Source: JBFWNG01 sp050251195
GTDB taxonomy: Bacteria > Bdellovibrionota_B > Oligoflexia > Oligoflexales > Oligoflexaceae
Direction of reading: 5' to 3'
NCBI GenBank assembly: GCA_050251195.1
Contig: JBFWNG010000016.1
Span: forward strand, 8,642 to 72,641
DNA: 64,000 nucleotides
In this document: piece by piece, positions 54,228-62,710 of the stretch
Numbering within the stretch: position 1 is the stretch's first letter
How the letters are laid out: every line of letters starts with the position of its first letter
Program-made: the position numbers and the translations under genes
The notes under the pieces: generated by a model
Seen by the model: the letters and a program-made list of their open reading frames with translations, nothing else
Databases searched by the model: none
Told to the model about the DNA's origin: nothing

Positions 54228-54359
54228 TGGCCTGGCCGACTCTGACGGTTTCACCAAGCGGGTTATTAAAATCGATGACATTTTTCATACAAAGTGGTAT
54301 ATAAACCCGCCCTAGTTTCTATGTTTTATTGATATATACGATTTTTTAAGGTTATATAT

Positions 54360-54809
54360 ATGAAACTCCAAGGATTTTTGACTGTCACCTCCCTCTTTTT
54401 CGCGGCCACTGCGCAAGCGGGCTTTGTTTCGAGCAATGGGGAAACGGTTCTGGCGGGGATTGTTTGCCAAATGAATTCTAAGGATGGTTCGAAGGTCCAA
54501 CTTCAGGTTAAAGCAATAGAAGGATTCGGCAGCATGAGGGCTCGGCTCGTGCAATTCGAAGGAGAAGAAACCCAGGTTACTTACCTAACCGAATCAGTCG
54601 CTTGCGAAGTTTCGCGCTATCCCGATGAACCTCAAATTGAAAATCGTTGCAAGAGTGTCGATGGCGGATCGTCGGAACTTCAGGTCGTTCCGCACCGCGA
54701 CAGGCTCTTTATGATGATCGAGAGCCCGCTCATTTTAGGTGGCAAAGCGTGGTATAACCTGCCCCTAAGCGACTGCGAAGTAATCGAAAATACGCTTATT
54801 CTCCCATAG
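54360..54809 (+). CDS. small secreted protein of unknown function
   Basis: 149 residues with AAGG upstream and a signal peptide ending near AQAG. The mature part begins GFVSSNGETV and is beta-rich with four Cys. No family recognised. It has its own terminator, so it is monocistronic or the end of the nitroreductase transcript. Confidence 0.75.
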   Translation: MKLQGFLTVTSLFFAATAQAGFVSSNGETVLAGIVCQMNSKDGSKVQLQVKAIEGFGSMRARLVQFEGEETQVTYLTESVACEVSRYPDEPQIENRCKSVDGGSSELQVVPHRDRLFMMIESPLILGGKAWYNLPLSDCEVIENTLILP

Positions 54810-54821
54810 CAAAATAAAAAG

Positions 54822-54847
54822 AAAGGGGCGCAGGCCCCCCCTTTTTT
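54822..54847 (+). terminator. intrinsic terminator
   Basis: AAAGGGG / CCCCTTT stem followed by a six-T run, 12 bases after the stop of the preceding gene. Confidence 0.88.
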
Positions 54848-54989
54848 GTTCCTTGTTGTTTATAATTTATAATATTTATCGATTATATTTTATAACTGTT
54901 TTCTATTTTTTGGAGTGGCCTGGGGTTATAGTCGCTGCCGGTCAGCAATAGAGCGGACCACAAACAAACTCACAACAGGAGACACCATT

Positions 54990-55370
54990 ATGACAAACCT
55001 CAAGAATTTTTTTGCTGCAGCCCTTATCAGCGGAATGTCCGCTCAGGCATTTGCTTGCTCGTACTACATCGACAATCTGCAAAAACGAAACGAACTGATC
55101 GCTGCCGTCGCTAGTGAACTCAAGGTTGGCCTCGAAACTACAACCAAACTTGCGATCGACAGCTATAAATGGTGGGAAAGCATCCCAACTCCAATGTGTC
55201 CAGACGAACTAACGTTCATTGCTAACGTAAAGGTAGAGTACATCACCATCGGCGAAACATCAGACAAATGCGCGGCATACCTTGCTGTAACAAAAAAAGA
55301 AAACTGGAAAGAAAACTCTGACAGTTTTTCATTCGAAAAGCTTAGCGAAGTTGTGTGCACACCACTCTAA
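54990..55370 (+). CDS. small secreted protein of unknown function
   Basis: 126 residues from ATG 54990 with CAGGAG upstream; longer in-frame versions have no ribosome site. Signal peptide ends near AFAC, so the mature chain starts with a Cys. It is not a clear lipoprotein because Ala precedes in a long AQAFAC context, though lipidation cannot be excluded. Four Cys in ~105 residues. Helical N-terminal half, beta-rich C-terminal half. No family. Confidence 0.73.
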   Translation: MTNLKNFFAAALISGMSAQAFACSYYIDNLQKRNELIAAVASELKVGLETTTKLAIDSYKWWESIPTPMCPDELTFIANVKVEYITIGETSDKCAAYLAVTKKENWKENSDSFSFEKLSEVVCTPL

Positions 55371-55379
55371 AATGAAAAA

Positions 55380-55402
55380 GGGAGAAGACTTTGGCTTCTC
55401 CC
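55380..55402. terminator. 8-bp hairpin between convergent genes
   Basis: GGGAGAAG-ACTTTGG-CTTCTCCC, a perfect stem with an A-run on the left. It is the likely terminator for the leftward lipoprotein gene and possibly for both. Confidence 0.75.
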
Positions 55403-55426
55403 TATCTTGCATCTTTGCTTCCCTAT

Positions 55427-56014
55427 TTACTCGCAAACCTTTTCCTTAGTGATGAACTCATCTAACGATTGGTATGTGAGCATCATGTCCTCCAATGGAT
55501 CAACGCCGGGTCGATACTTGGGATTGCGTTGCCAATCTTTTGAATCCTGATGGCGAATCTTCATGACCGATCCCGTTTTTTCCATAGCGAAAAGACTATA
55601 TTCGGCAAAGGGACTGCCTTCTTTCCCGAAGCAGGGATTTGCAATGACGTCGGTCATCCTATTCCTTAGATAATGGAAATTGCGATTAGTTTCCGTACTT
55701 GTGGGACAACCTGAATACTGTGCCTTGCTATGCGAATAAAGACTGTTTCCCAAACTATGGATAAAATAGACGCCAGCAGCATCCTCCGGGTTTACCGGTC
55801 TAAGGATCATCAAAACGCCGTCTTTCAAGAAGCATTCACGACCATCTCTGACGCCGTAAAGCTCACCGCTTTGGCTCAGACCATAACTTTCGAAATAATC
55901 ACCAGGCGTGCTGGGAATTGAAGAACTCTCAGACATACCGGAACCAGCAGTTTTGCAACCGCTGAATGATAACACAATTGAAAACAACGCTGCTGCGCCA
56001 ACTGTTCTTCGCAT
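55427..56014 (-). CDS. lipoprotein of unknown function
   Basis: 195 residues from ATG 56014, with GGAGATATT upstream and a lipoprotein signal ending at Cys20 (FSGC) followed by KTAGSGMSESSS. Two Cys pairs in the mature chain. No domain recognised. It shares strand and direction with the HHN gene B2 upstream (104-base gap) and may be co-transcribed. Confidence 0.77.
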   Translation of the reverse strand: MRRTVGAAALFSIVLSFSGCKTAGSGMSESSSIPSTPGDYFESYGLSQSGELYGVRDGRECFLKDGVLMILRPVNPEDAAGVYFIHSLGNSLYSHSKAQYSGCPTSTETNRNFHYLRNRMTDVIANPCFGKEGSPFAEYSLFAMEKTGSVMKIRHQDSKDWQRNPKYRPGVDPLEDMMLTYQSLDEFITKEKVCE

Positions 56015-56118
56015 AATATCTCCATGAATATTCGTTTCAATGATTTTATCACCCGTGTTCAGCTCGAACAAGGGCGATAAAGCCTTCATAATTCCATCGT
56101 CAACGGCATATTCCGCAA

Positions 56119-57228
56119 TTATGGGGCGATAGGCTCTCTTGTTCGTTTGATGGGAATCGAAAATGGCTCGATGCCTAAGCCTTCTTTATATCGAACCTCA
56201 AGAAAACCGTCGTCTTCACTAAAGGGTTTAAGAATATAAGTGGCTTGACCGTTCGGGTCCGCAAAGGTGAACACGTCGTCCAAATTATGGTGGGAATGCT
56301 GGTATTTGAACGTATCCTTAACTGCATCTTTTTCTGCCGTTATCTTAACCTTGGAAGCCAACTTGGGATTGTTGTCCGTGATCTGTACCTGTGCCTGCTT
56401 ATTGTACCGGTACGTCCTATAACCGCCTTCGCGGACCCTTACTTGGTAAGAAAATTTGAATGACAATGTCTCCTGAGTAAGGCTGTGAGTGGCGAACTCG
56501 TAGCCCTCGTTTTCGTCTATTGGACCGTCGAACGCTTCGAATGGATTGGATGGCTCCAGTTCGGCGACGGTGATCGCGAGTTTGCCACTGTCGCTATCGG
56601 AAGGAGGGGCCACAATGAACGGATCCGCTCCTTCCTGGAACGCGCTTATGGTCAAGAAGCTCGCTCCTGACGCCAGCTTATGACCTTTGATAAAGTATGA
56701 CGGCGCGTCGCCGGAGCTTCCGATGAATTTGGCTTCGACGTCCGAGTAATCCTGTTCAAACATCGCTTTCGCAAACGCTGGCGAAGGCTGCGGATCTTTT
56801 ACTTTAAGAACATGGAAAACGGGCTGCAGTCCTCCGAAGGAATACTCGCTCTTTCTTTGAATGATAGCTTGGTGCAGAACGAGCGTTTCCGCATTGTCAA
56901 AACAGAAATCAAATCGGACCACGTAATTCAACGAATTGACGTTCACGCCGGACACATTTTCATCGACCTTCATGCCCTGCTGTTCGACATAGAGGTCTCC
57001 CTGAAAGCCAGCCTCCGCGACGTTAATACCGCTCAACCGCTTTATGCCGGTCGTCATCAACTGTTGACCTTCAGGACAAACAACTCCAGCACCCGGAGAG
57101 AATGGAAACCCCCATTGTGCCGTGCCGGCCGTTGCACCGGCCGTCTCGGTATTCATAACTTTGCCGTGCGTCGTTTTGCAGTTTACCAGGAGCATCAATC
57201 CAGAAATTGCTAAAGCGTGTTTGATCAT
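56119..57228 (-). CDS. HHN-family lipoprotein, member B2
   Basis: 369 residues from ATG 57228 with GGAG upstream; longer in-frame versions contain no signal. Lipoprotein signal ends at Cys17 (LLVNC), then KTTHGK. Very similar to B1 over the full length: FDFCFDNAE, RKSEYSFGGL, FEQDYSDVEAKF, FLTISAF and SHHNLDD. A long region between YFIKGH and the HHN signature holds three beta-rich segments ending in RYNKQAQVQI. The conserved pair across 41 kb shows that both copies are maintained. Function unknown. Confidence 0.86.
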   Translation of the reverse strand: MIKHALAISGLMLLVNCKTTHGKVMNTETAGATAGTAQWGFPFSPGAGVVCPEGQQLMTTGIKRLSGINVAEAGFQGDLYVEQQGMKVDENVSGVNVNSLNYVVRFDFCFDNAETLVLHQAIIQRKSEYSFGGLQPVFHVLKVKDPQPSPAFAKAMFEQDYSDVEAKFIGSSGDAPSYFIKGHKLASGASFLTISAFQEGADPFIVAPPSDSDSGKLAITVAELEPSNPFEAFDGPIDENEGYEFATHSLTQETLSFKFSYQVRVREGGYRTYRYNKQAQVQITDNNPKLASKVKITAEKDAVKDTFKYQHSHHNLDDVFTFADPNGQATYILKPFSEDDGFLEVRYKEGLGIEPFSIPIKRTREPIAP

Positions 57229-57376
57229 TTTGAACTCCGTGCCTAACATATTGTTTTCTCGATTATACTTTGCAGCAGGTCGAGCACGCAAGCTGGAGCT
57301 ACCGCAAAATGACGGACTCGACTTCGCGCCGTTACTAATGTACATTTTGCCGCCACTTTAAAATGAGGAGAACATA

Positions 57377-57772
57377 ATGTTAACGAGGGCACTTCTAGTT
57401 TCTATTGGAGCTTCGATCGGTTTTACGCTTTTTGGTTGGGGCGCTGTTAGCGCGCATGCTGCGGAAATAAAATACTGCGGTTGTGACGGTTACAACGATG
57501 CCTTCATTGTTTTCAACAGTGAAAAGAGAACGTGGGGTAACTACGATTCTAAGTCCGAATGCTTGAATGCATTGGCCCAAAATCCTTCTTGTTCGACGAC
57601 CATTGAAATGAGTCAAACACCGAATATCTACTGCGGATGTGACGGTTACAATGACGCCTACATTATTTTTAACAATGAAAAACGAACATGGGGCAACTAC
57701 GACTCTTCCCAAGAATGCTTGGATGCTCTCTCCAAGAACCTGTCGTGTAGCCCTAAGTACTGCGGGAATTGA
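57377..57772 (+). CDS. secreted protein of two tandem 41-residue Cys repeats
   Basis: 131 residues, GAGGAG upstream, signal peptide ending near AHAA. The mature chain is two tandem repeats (about residues 33-73 and 85-125) with 32 of 41 residues identical. Both begin YCGCDGYNDA and contain EKRTWGNYDS, a Cys-Leu segment and a final SCS. A third repeat starts (KYCG) and is cut off by the stop after one residue. Four Cys per repeat suggest disulfide-stabilised modules. Unknown function, perhaps ligand or surface binding. Confidence 0.8.
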   Translation: MLTRALLVSIGASIGFTLFGWGAVSAHAAEIKYCGCDGYNDAFIVFNSEKRTWGNYDSKSECLNALAQNPSCSTTIEMSQTPNIYCGCDGYNDAYIIFNNEKRTWGNYDSSQECLDALSKNLSCSPKYCGN

Positions 57773-57777
57773 AAAAC

Positions 57778-58707
57778 TTAGAAAGCTCGAGACTGGGCCG
57801 TAGCCATGACTTTAGACGGCTCAGTTTGAACCGCAGGATTAAGGCTACTTCGGTATTGATCAATGTAGAGAAGCGCAATGGGGATGCCGTAATCGCCCCA
57901 TCGTTCGATCCACTCGAAAATATTTGCCAATGGTCCGCTCGTGACATAGAGGAACTCGGTGGTGAGTTTCCAAGCTAAGATGCACCAGAGAGTTGTCCGC
58001 CAAAACTTCGTCTTGAGCAGCACCAAAGATGCCAAAAAAACTTCAAACACGCCAACCCCTACAATAAAGGATTTGGAACCCGGCAAGCCAATGGAAGCAT
58101 AGTGAGCGCCGAACATCTCCTTCTGCACGAAGACGCCAAAGGCGGCATGCCCCAGCAACAACAAAAACAAAAACCCTCTGAGCAGAATTTCGACGGTTTG
58201 CACTCTTTCATTTGTAAGAGGAGCAAGCTGCATGGGTTTTAAGAGATCCTTTGGTCGAAGTAAGTATGCGCCGCCGACGACCAAGAGAACCAACGGAGGG
58301 CCAAAATTGCCGCCGCGCTCCCAGACCTCCCACATGCTAGCTCCGGACAAGGGGCGAAGAAGCGCCGTCCAGACACACCAGGCACACATCCACATCATAA
58401 GCGCACGGTAACCCGTGATGACCAACAATATGGCCAAAGTAATATCTATCGTTCCGATAATCGGCATAAGATGCCATGCCCAGCTTTCCGGGATTCCCAT
58501 GCTTGTGAAAAACGGGAGCCACCCAGCTTTGGTGATGACACCCCATGACCCGTGTCCGATGAAACAAAGCGCTGCGGTAACGGTGAGAGTCGATGCCAGC
58601 CGCTTCTGCAAAACATCGATATTGCCGTTGTCCTCACGGCTGCCAAAAAGGCCAGCACCTAGGGACTGCTTAATCGTTTGTGCGAAACTCTGCTGTAGGT
58701 ATTGCAT
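57778..58707 (-). CDS. internally duplicated DoxX-like membrane protein
   Basis: 309 residues with about eight hydrophobic segments. Two halves correspond: GHGSWGVITKAGWLPFF...SMGIPE with GHAAFGVFVQKEMFGAHY...SIGLPG, and the helix after WERGGNFGPPLVLL with WIERWGDYGIPIALL. This suggests fusion or duplication of a four-helix DoxX/SURF4-like unit. The family is associated with quinone or thiosulfate metabolism and redox stress, but many members are unassigned. No good ribosome site is seen, so the start is uncertain. Confidence 0.72.
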   Translation of the reverse strand: MQYLQQSFAQTIKQSLGAGLFGSREDNGNIDVLQKRLASTLTVTAALCFIGHGSWGVITKAGWLPFFTSMGIPESWAWHLMPIIGTIDITLAILLVITGYRALMMWMCAWCVWTALLRPLSGASMWEVWERGGNFGPPLVLLVVGGAYLLRPKDLLKPMQLAPLTNERVQTVEILLRGFLFLLLLGHAAFGVFVQKEMFGAHYASIGLPGSKSFIVGVGVFEVFLASLVLLKTKFWRTTLWCILAWKLTTEFLYVTSGPLANIFEWIERWGDYGIPIALLYIDQYRSSLNPAVQTEPSKVMATAQSRAF

Positions 58708-58826
58708 AATGACTTAATATCAGAAGGGGCAAGGAAGTTCAACTTCAACTTTTTTTCTCTACGCTGTTCTTGCCGCTACCTCCGGATTATAGTATTGGCC
58801 ATAGACTCCATTTGGCGAGGAAGCTC

Positions 58827-59810
58827 GTGAAACACACTATCTATTTTTTATTTCTTCTTTTCTTGGCAAGTTGCAGGACATCGTCTTCGCAAGAAAGAAT
58901 TCTTGCGGAAACCAACTCCGTCGACTGCGGCGAACTCGAGTGGGTGCCTATTGGGCTGAAACCTGTTGGCGGAGACATTCCGCCCGTAGGATATGACCAA
59001 AACCCCTCCTCTCCCTATGTCGTCGTGGGGCCTGACGCCAAGAACAACTTGCGGTTGGATCTCTGCGTTAACTGGGCAACGGAGGCAATTGAGCTTCGAA
59101 AAATTATCGTTAACAACGATGACGTGATAATTCCTCTCGGTACACAGGGGGCTGAGATTTCTGGCTTAGACTCTCTGTTGTTTAATGAGGGGAAGGATTT
59201 TAAATTCAAGGGCAAACCGTTCTTAGGAAGTTACAACGAAGTTCGGGGTTGGCCCGAGGGCGTGTTGTCGTGGGCTTACATAAGAGACGGTTTTCCCGAC
59301 AAGAAAATCTTAGTAGGCAAACCCGAGATCTACAATGACCCTTTTGGAAACAGGAACTGCTCCTTCGACTTGACAGACGTTACCGCAAATTTCAAAGCGG
59401 GGAGTCTTAAGATTGAAATGGGACATTGTGTAGGGCACAGGGGCGATGGGCGGACGAATTCCTATAAACCGTACTTTTTGAAGATTGAGGATACTTCCAC
59501 TGGAGAAAGTGCTGTTTATGATACGGGGGAGGAACTGCAAACCGTACTAACCTACGAAATCCATCACCACAACTCGTGCGACGCGATGTACCTGAACATT
59601 TCACCTTTTCCTTATGGCTTCCGAAGCGAAAACGTTACGGGGTGCGTAGAAGACGAACCAGGCAAAGTCCCTCCGCGTCCGTCCACGGAAGATGAACCGC
59701 TCTCTCATCGCAACAAGGCCATGTATTTTAAGATGGACGGGTCAGGCGCGGTTTTGGATAAAGGGTATTTGGATTGTGGGCAAATCTACAGCTGTAAGCC
59801 AGCCCCGTAA
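58827..59810 (+). CDS. HHN-family lipoprotein, member A5
   Basis: 327 residues from GTG 58827, chosen because GAGGAAG lies directly upstream and the resulting signal peptide ends in the lipobox FLASC (Cys16). An ATG further upstream would put a long polar N-terminus before the signal. Family marks are VDCGEL, LRLDLCVNW, RNCSFD, GHCVGH, HHHNSCD, TGCVED and a final LDCGQIYSC. Convergent with regulator R4, 2 bases apart. Function unknown. Confidence 0.85.
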   Translation: MKHTIYFLFLLFLASCRTSSSQERILAETNSVDCGELEWVPIGLKPVGGDIPPVGYDQNPSSPYVVVGPDAKNNLRLDLCVNWATEAIELRKIIVNNDDVIIPLGTQGAEISGLDSLLFNEGKDFKFKGKPFLGSYNEVRGWPEGVLSWAYIRDGFPDKKILVGKPEIYNDPFGNRNCSFDLTDVTANFKAGSLKIEMGHCVGHRGDGRTNSYKPYFLKIEDTSTGESAVYDTGEELQTVLTYEIHHHNSCDAMYLNISPFPYGFRSENVTGCVEDEPGKVPPRPSTEDEPLSHRNKAMYFKMDGSGAVLDKGYLDCGQIYSCKPAP

Positions 59811-59812
59811 GA

Positions 59813-60613
59813 TTATACTGTGAAGAAATCGCAAATAAAGCATGCTAAATCTTCTTCAGGAGATTCGTTGACCACTTCCTGAGCCTTCTTGATAAACTCT
59901 CTGATCATGTCTTGAATGCGACTGATATCCTTCCTTGCCAAAGAATGAACTGCCGCATAATGCACACTGTCGCCTAACCCAGCGTTAACGTCTTCCAATG
60001 CGAGTAAATGCCAATTCGTCAAATGGGAATATAGAAGTGGCGACGATCGAGGCAAATGAATTTTCGGATCCTCGGAAACATACCAGGGTCCTCGCTTTTC
60101 GATAATCTGCATGCTCTCAAGATCCGCAATGACACGACTTGCGACTTCTACGGATATCTGCAGTCGTTCAGCGACCTTGTTTACAGTGGAATATTCTTTA
60201 ATAGAGACGAGCATGTGAACGGCAGCGTAATGCCATTTCGAGTAGTATTTCGCTTGCTTCTGCAAATTCTGCAAAGAAGGGAGTTTAACGGCCGCATCTA
60301 TCTCTTTCTGTCGCGCGCGGATCGCTGCAAGGGATTTCCGGACAACTTTCCGCAATTCCTCGGTGCCAGCTCGTTCAAGATGCACCAACTCGAGAAAGTA
60401 TTGGCTTTGTTTCTCATCAAAGTTCCAAAACCTGCAAAGTCCTGCGGCGTGTTCTGGAGTAAGGTGAAGTGTGCCATTAAGTACGCGAGAAAGATAAGAA
60501 GTTTGGCATCCGGCGGCGGAGGCTAACTTCGACTGATATCCCCGCGGAGTCCCGGCTTCTGCTATCTTTTCCTTGAGTATTTTCCTGTATTCCTGATGGG
60601 CAAAAACATCCAT
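59813..60613 (-). CDS. TIGR02147-family transcriptional regulator (R4)
   Basis: 266 residues with AAAGGAG upstream. N-terminal helix-turn-helix (SKLASAAGCQTSYLSRVLNG, about residues 24-43) and the DUF4423-type C-terminal region. It resembles R3 most closely. Divergent from a secreted-protein gene (60725-61174), the only R gene here not followed on its own strand by its exported partner. The 111-bp gap contains AACAA / TTGTT inverted repeats that could be its operator. Confidence 0.88.
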   Translation of the reverse strand: MDVFAHQEYRKILKEKIAEAGTPRGYQSKLASAAGCQTSYLSRVLNGTLHLTPEHAAGLCRFWNFDEKQSQYFLELVHLERAGTEELRKVVRKSLAAIRARQKEIDAAVKLPSLQNLQKQAKYYSKWHYAAVHMLVSIKEYSTVNKVAERLQISVEVASRVIADLESMQIIEKRGPWYVSEDPKIHLPRSSPLLYSHLTNWHLLALEDVNAGLGDSVHYAAVHSLARKDISRIQDMIREFIKKAQEVVNESPEEDLACFICDFFTV

Positions 60614-60724
60614 AACACTCCTTTACAAAATAGCAACAAACTGAGGTTGTTTTTAACAACAAATATCTATTCAAGCAACAGTCTTTGGGTTAAAACTGAA
60701 ATATCTCAGATGGAGGATTTATTG

Positions 60725-61174
60725 ATGTTAACCAATTTTAGAAAAGCCATACCGTTTGTCATTTCAGCCTTCGTAGGTTTTGAAGGAGCCGCTCTAGCCG
60801 ATGGCGGAACTTCCAGCGGCGGCGATCAGCCGTTTCACTTTGTCCTAAACTGTTACGATGCGGCAGGCACAGCGAAAGTAACCGTCGAAGATTCGAGCCT
60901 TGGGCATGGTTCCGTGACCGCAGAGAACCTAAAGACCAAGGAAACCAAAACAGTTGCGGTTTCTTCGCACCTATTCCGATATCTCGGAGACAGCGATGCA
61001 GGTGAATTCTTTGTACGTTACATTCCTAGCAATACAGACATTTCTACTTTGCTTGATGTACAACTAGAAGAAACTACAAAGGGTAATCCCAAGCAATACA
61101 AAGCGTCCTGGTTTGGATATACGGGTTTACCCTTACCCGACGTTTATGAGCTTCAATGTGAGGGCGAATTCTAA
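60725..61174 (+). CDS. secreted protein divergent from R4
   Basis: 149 residues from ATG 60725 with GGAGGA upstream; in-frame starts further upstream lie in the promoter region. Signal peptide ends near LADG; the mature chain starts GGTSSGGDQPFHF. This combines the SSGG motif of the R1 and R3 partners with the GGDxPF of the peptide at 13787. Two Cys (LNCYD, LQCEG) bracket a beta-rich domain. Function unknown; probably controlled by R4. Confidence 0.78.
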   Translation: MLTNFRKAIPFVISAFVGFEGAALADGGTSSGGDQPFHFVLNCYDAAGTAKVTVEDSSLGHGSVTAENLKTKETKTVAVSSHLFRYLGDSDAGEFFVRYIPSNTDISTLLDVQLEETTKGNPKQYKASWFGYTGLPLPDVYELQCEGEF

Positions 61175-61203
61175 CAGTCTTCGCCACCATTCGATCTGGG
61201 GAA

Positions 61204-62415
61204 CTAATCCGCAATGAATACGGATACGAGGCAACGTTCAAATGTGTATGGGGACTGTATCTTCACCTTTAGGGCAGTAATTTCGGCTTCGGTTGTGATC
61301 TGAAACTTGCCTGCCCCCAAGTCTGGAAGATCGGTTTCCCCTATTGAAACGCCGCTAACAGCCGAGGCACACCGTCGGTACGTTCCCAGCAAATCTATCC
61401 CGATATGATTTGCCTTAAACGGCAACAATTTTAATTCGACAATATTTTCCCCTTGCGGAAAGGAGATAAACTTTTCCGCTGTCCACTTAAGTCGGAGAGG
61501 TGTTCCCGTTATCTGACTCTCGATCCAGGATTTCAAATCGTATCGACCACCAGCATCTAACCTTGTGATCATACTATGCGTACCAAGACCATCGGGGTCG
61601 GTTCCGTCAAGTTTGTAGTTTGTCCAGGAATTTACGCCCACCACTTCGTACGCTCCTCCATTGCCGACGTATGCAGGTCCTCCCGAGTCTCCCGGACATA
61701 TGCTTGAAGAAGAAGGATCCATTTGAATGCCTCGAGTTGAGAAAAAGGTATCTCGCATAGCCTTGAAACTTTTTGGTTCGATGCCTTCGACGTTGGTCGA
61801 TCCCGACGATGCCCTAACCGCTTCGTCGTCAAGCAACGTTGCCTTTGCATACTTGAGAGGATGAACTCCTGGAGTGGTATCGCTACCGTCAATACTGCGT
61901 CCGCGTTCACAACCAAACCCGCCAACCAGTATTTCAGCTCCTGCCAAAAGGTTTTGTTTCGAAAGAGATGCAATCCCTATCCCGGGTGAATCATCTGCCA
62001 CTGTTATCAGGGCTACATCCGGCCCCGAAAATGCTGAGGATAGCGCGTAGCGATACAAAGGGTGCGGGACGACCTTTGCGATAGGTACGGTGAGTTGCAA
62101 ACCATCAGCGTTGCGCATCGCTATAGGACGCCCGGGCGCCAGTGCCTCATATATTTTCTGGGTCCCGTTATCGATCGCATCCGGCGTTTGTTCCAACACA
62201 CAATGCGCGGAAGTTAGGAACACTCGAGGCGCTACCTTAACCGACGAGCAAAATTCCACCCCGTTTGAAGTAAGAGCCACGCTGGCAGGAAACTGTTCTG
62301 CGGTCACAGTTTCTCCGCCAATAAGCTTAAGCTCTGCAGAATTACCCGATCGCATTTGGCAGCCAATGATAGTTGTCGCCAAAGGTAGAAGCAAAGGAAG
62401 GTGGCGCGTCAACAT
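61204..62415 (-). CDS. lipid-anchored S1-family serine protease
   Basis: 403 residues from ATG 62415 with GAGGTAA upstream. Lipoprotein signal ends at Cys19 (TIIGC). The protease domain begins with LIGGETV after Lys30, a cleavable zymogen site. Catalytic triad His71 (TSAH), Asp133 (GPDVALI), Ser244 (GDSGGP). The S1-position residue six before Ser244 is Ser, as in chymotrypsin. The last ~120 residues form a C-terminal beta-rich domain of unknown function with two Cys. Probably an envelope-bound protease; its activator is unknown. Confidence 0.9.
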   Translation of the reverse strand: MLTRHLPLLLPLATTIIGCQMRSGNSAELKLIGGETVTAEQFPASVALTSNGVEFCSSVKVAPRVFLTSAHCVLEQTPDAIDNGTQKIYEALAPGRPIAMRNADGLQLTVPIAKVVPHPLYRYALSSAFSGPDVALITVADDSPGIGIASLSKQNLLAGAEILVGGFGCERGRSIDGSDTTPGVHPLKYAKATLLDDEAVRASSGSTNVEGIEPKSFKAMRDTFFSTRGIQMDPSSSSICPGDSGGPAYVGNGGAYEVVGVNSWTNYKLDGTDPDGLGTHSMITRLDAGGRYDLKSWIESQITGTPLRLKWTAEKFISFPQGENIVELKLLPFKANHIGIDLLGTYRRCASAVSGVSIGETDLPDLGAGKFQITTEAEITALKVKIQSPYTFERCLVSVFIAD

Positions 62416-62710
62416 ACTTACCTCATGAGTTGCGATAGAAAAATCATATCTGATAAGCCTGAGTAAATCCATGATGAGATACCCAACCATTGGTTGGCCC
62501 TCGTCGATTTCGACGTCTGTTGACTGACCGGTCAACATGCTGAATTTTAAGCAAAAAATTGACACCTAATGTCGAAAAACTTTACTCCTCCTTGTCTATG
62601 TTCCTGTAAAGATAGGGCTCGTGACGGGTACATTCTTTGCAAAAGGCAGGATGGCTTTGATTGGTACTCCATAATCCAATTTAAAATATTTCGATAAAGG
62701 AGAACTCACT

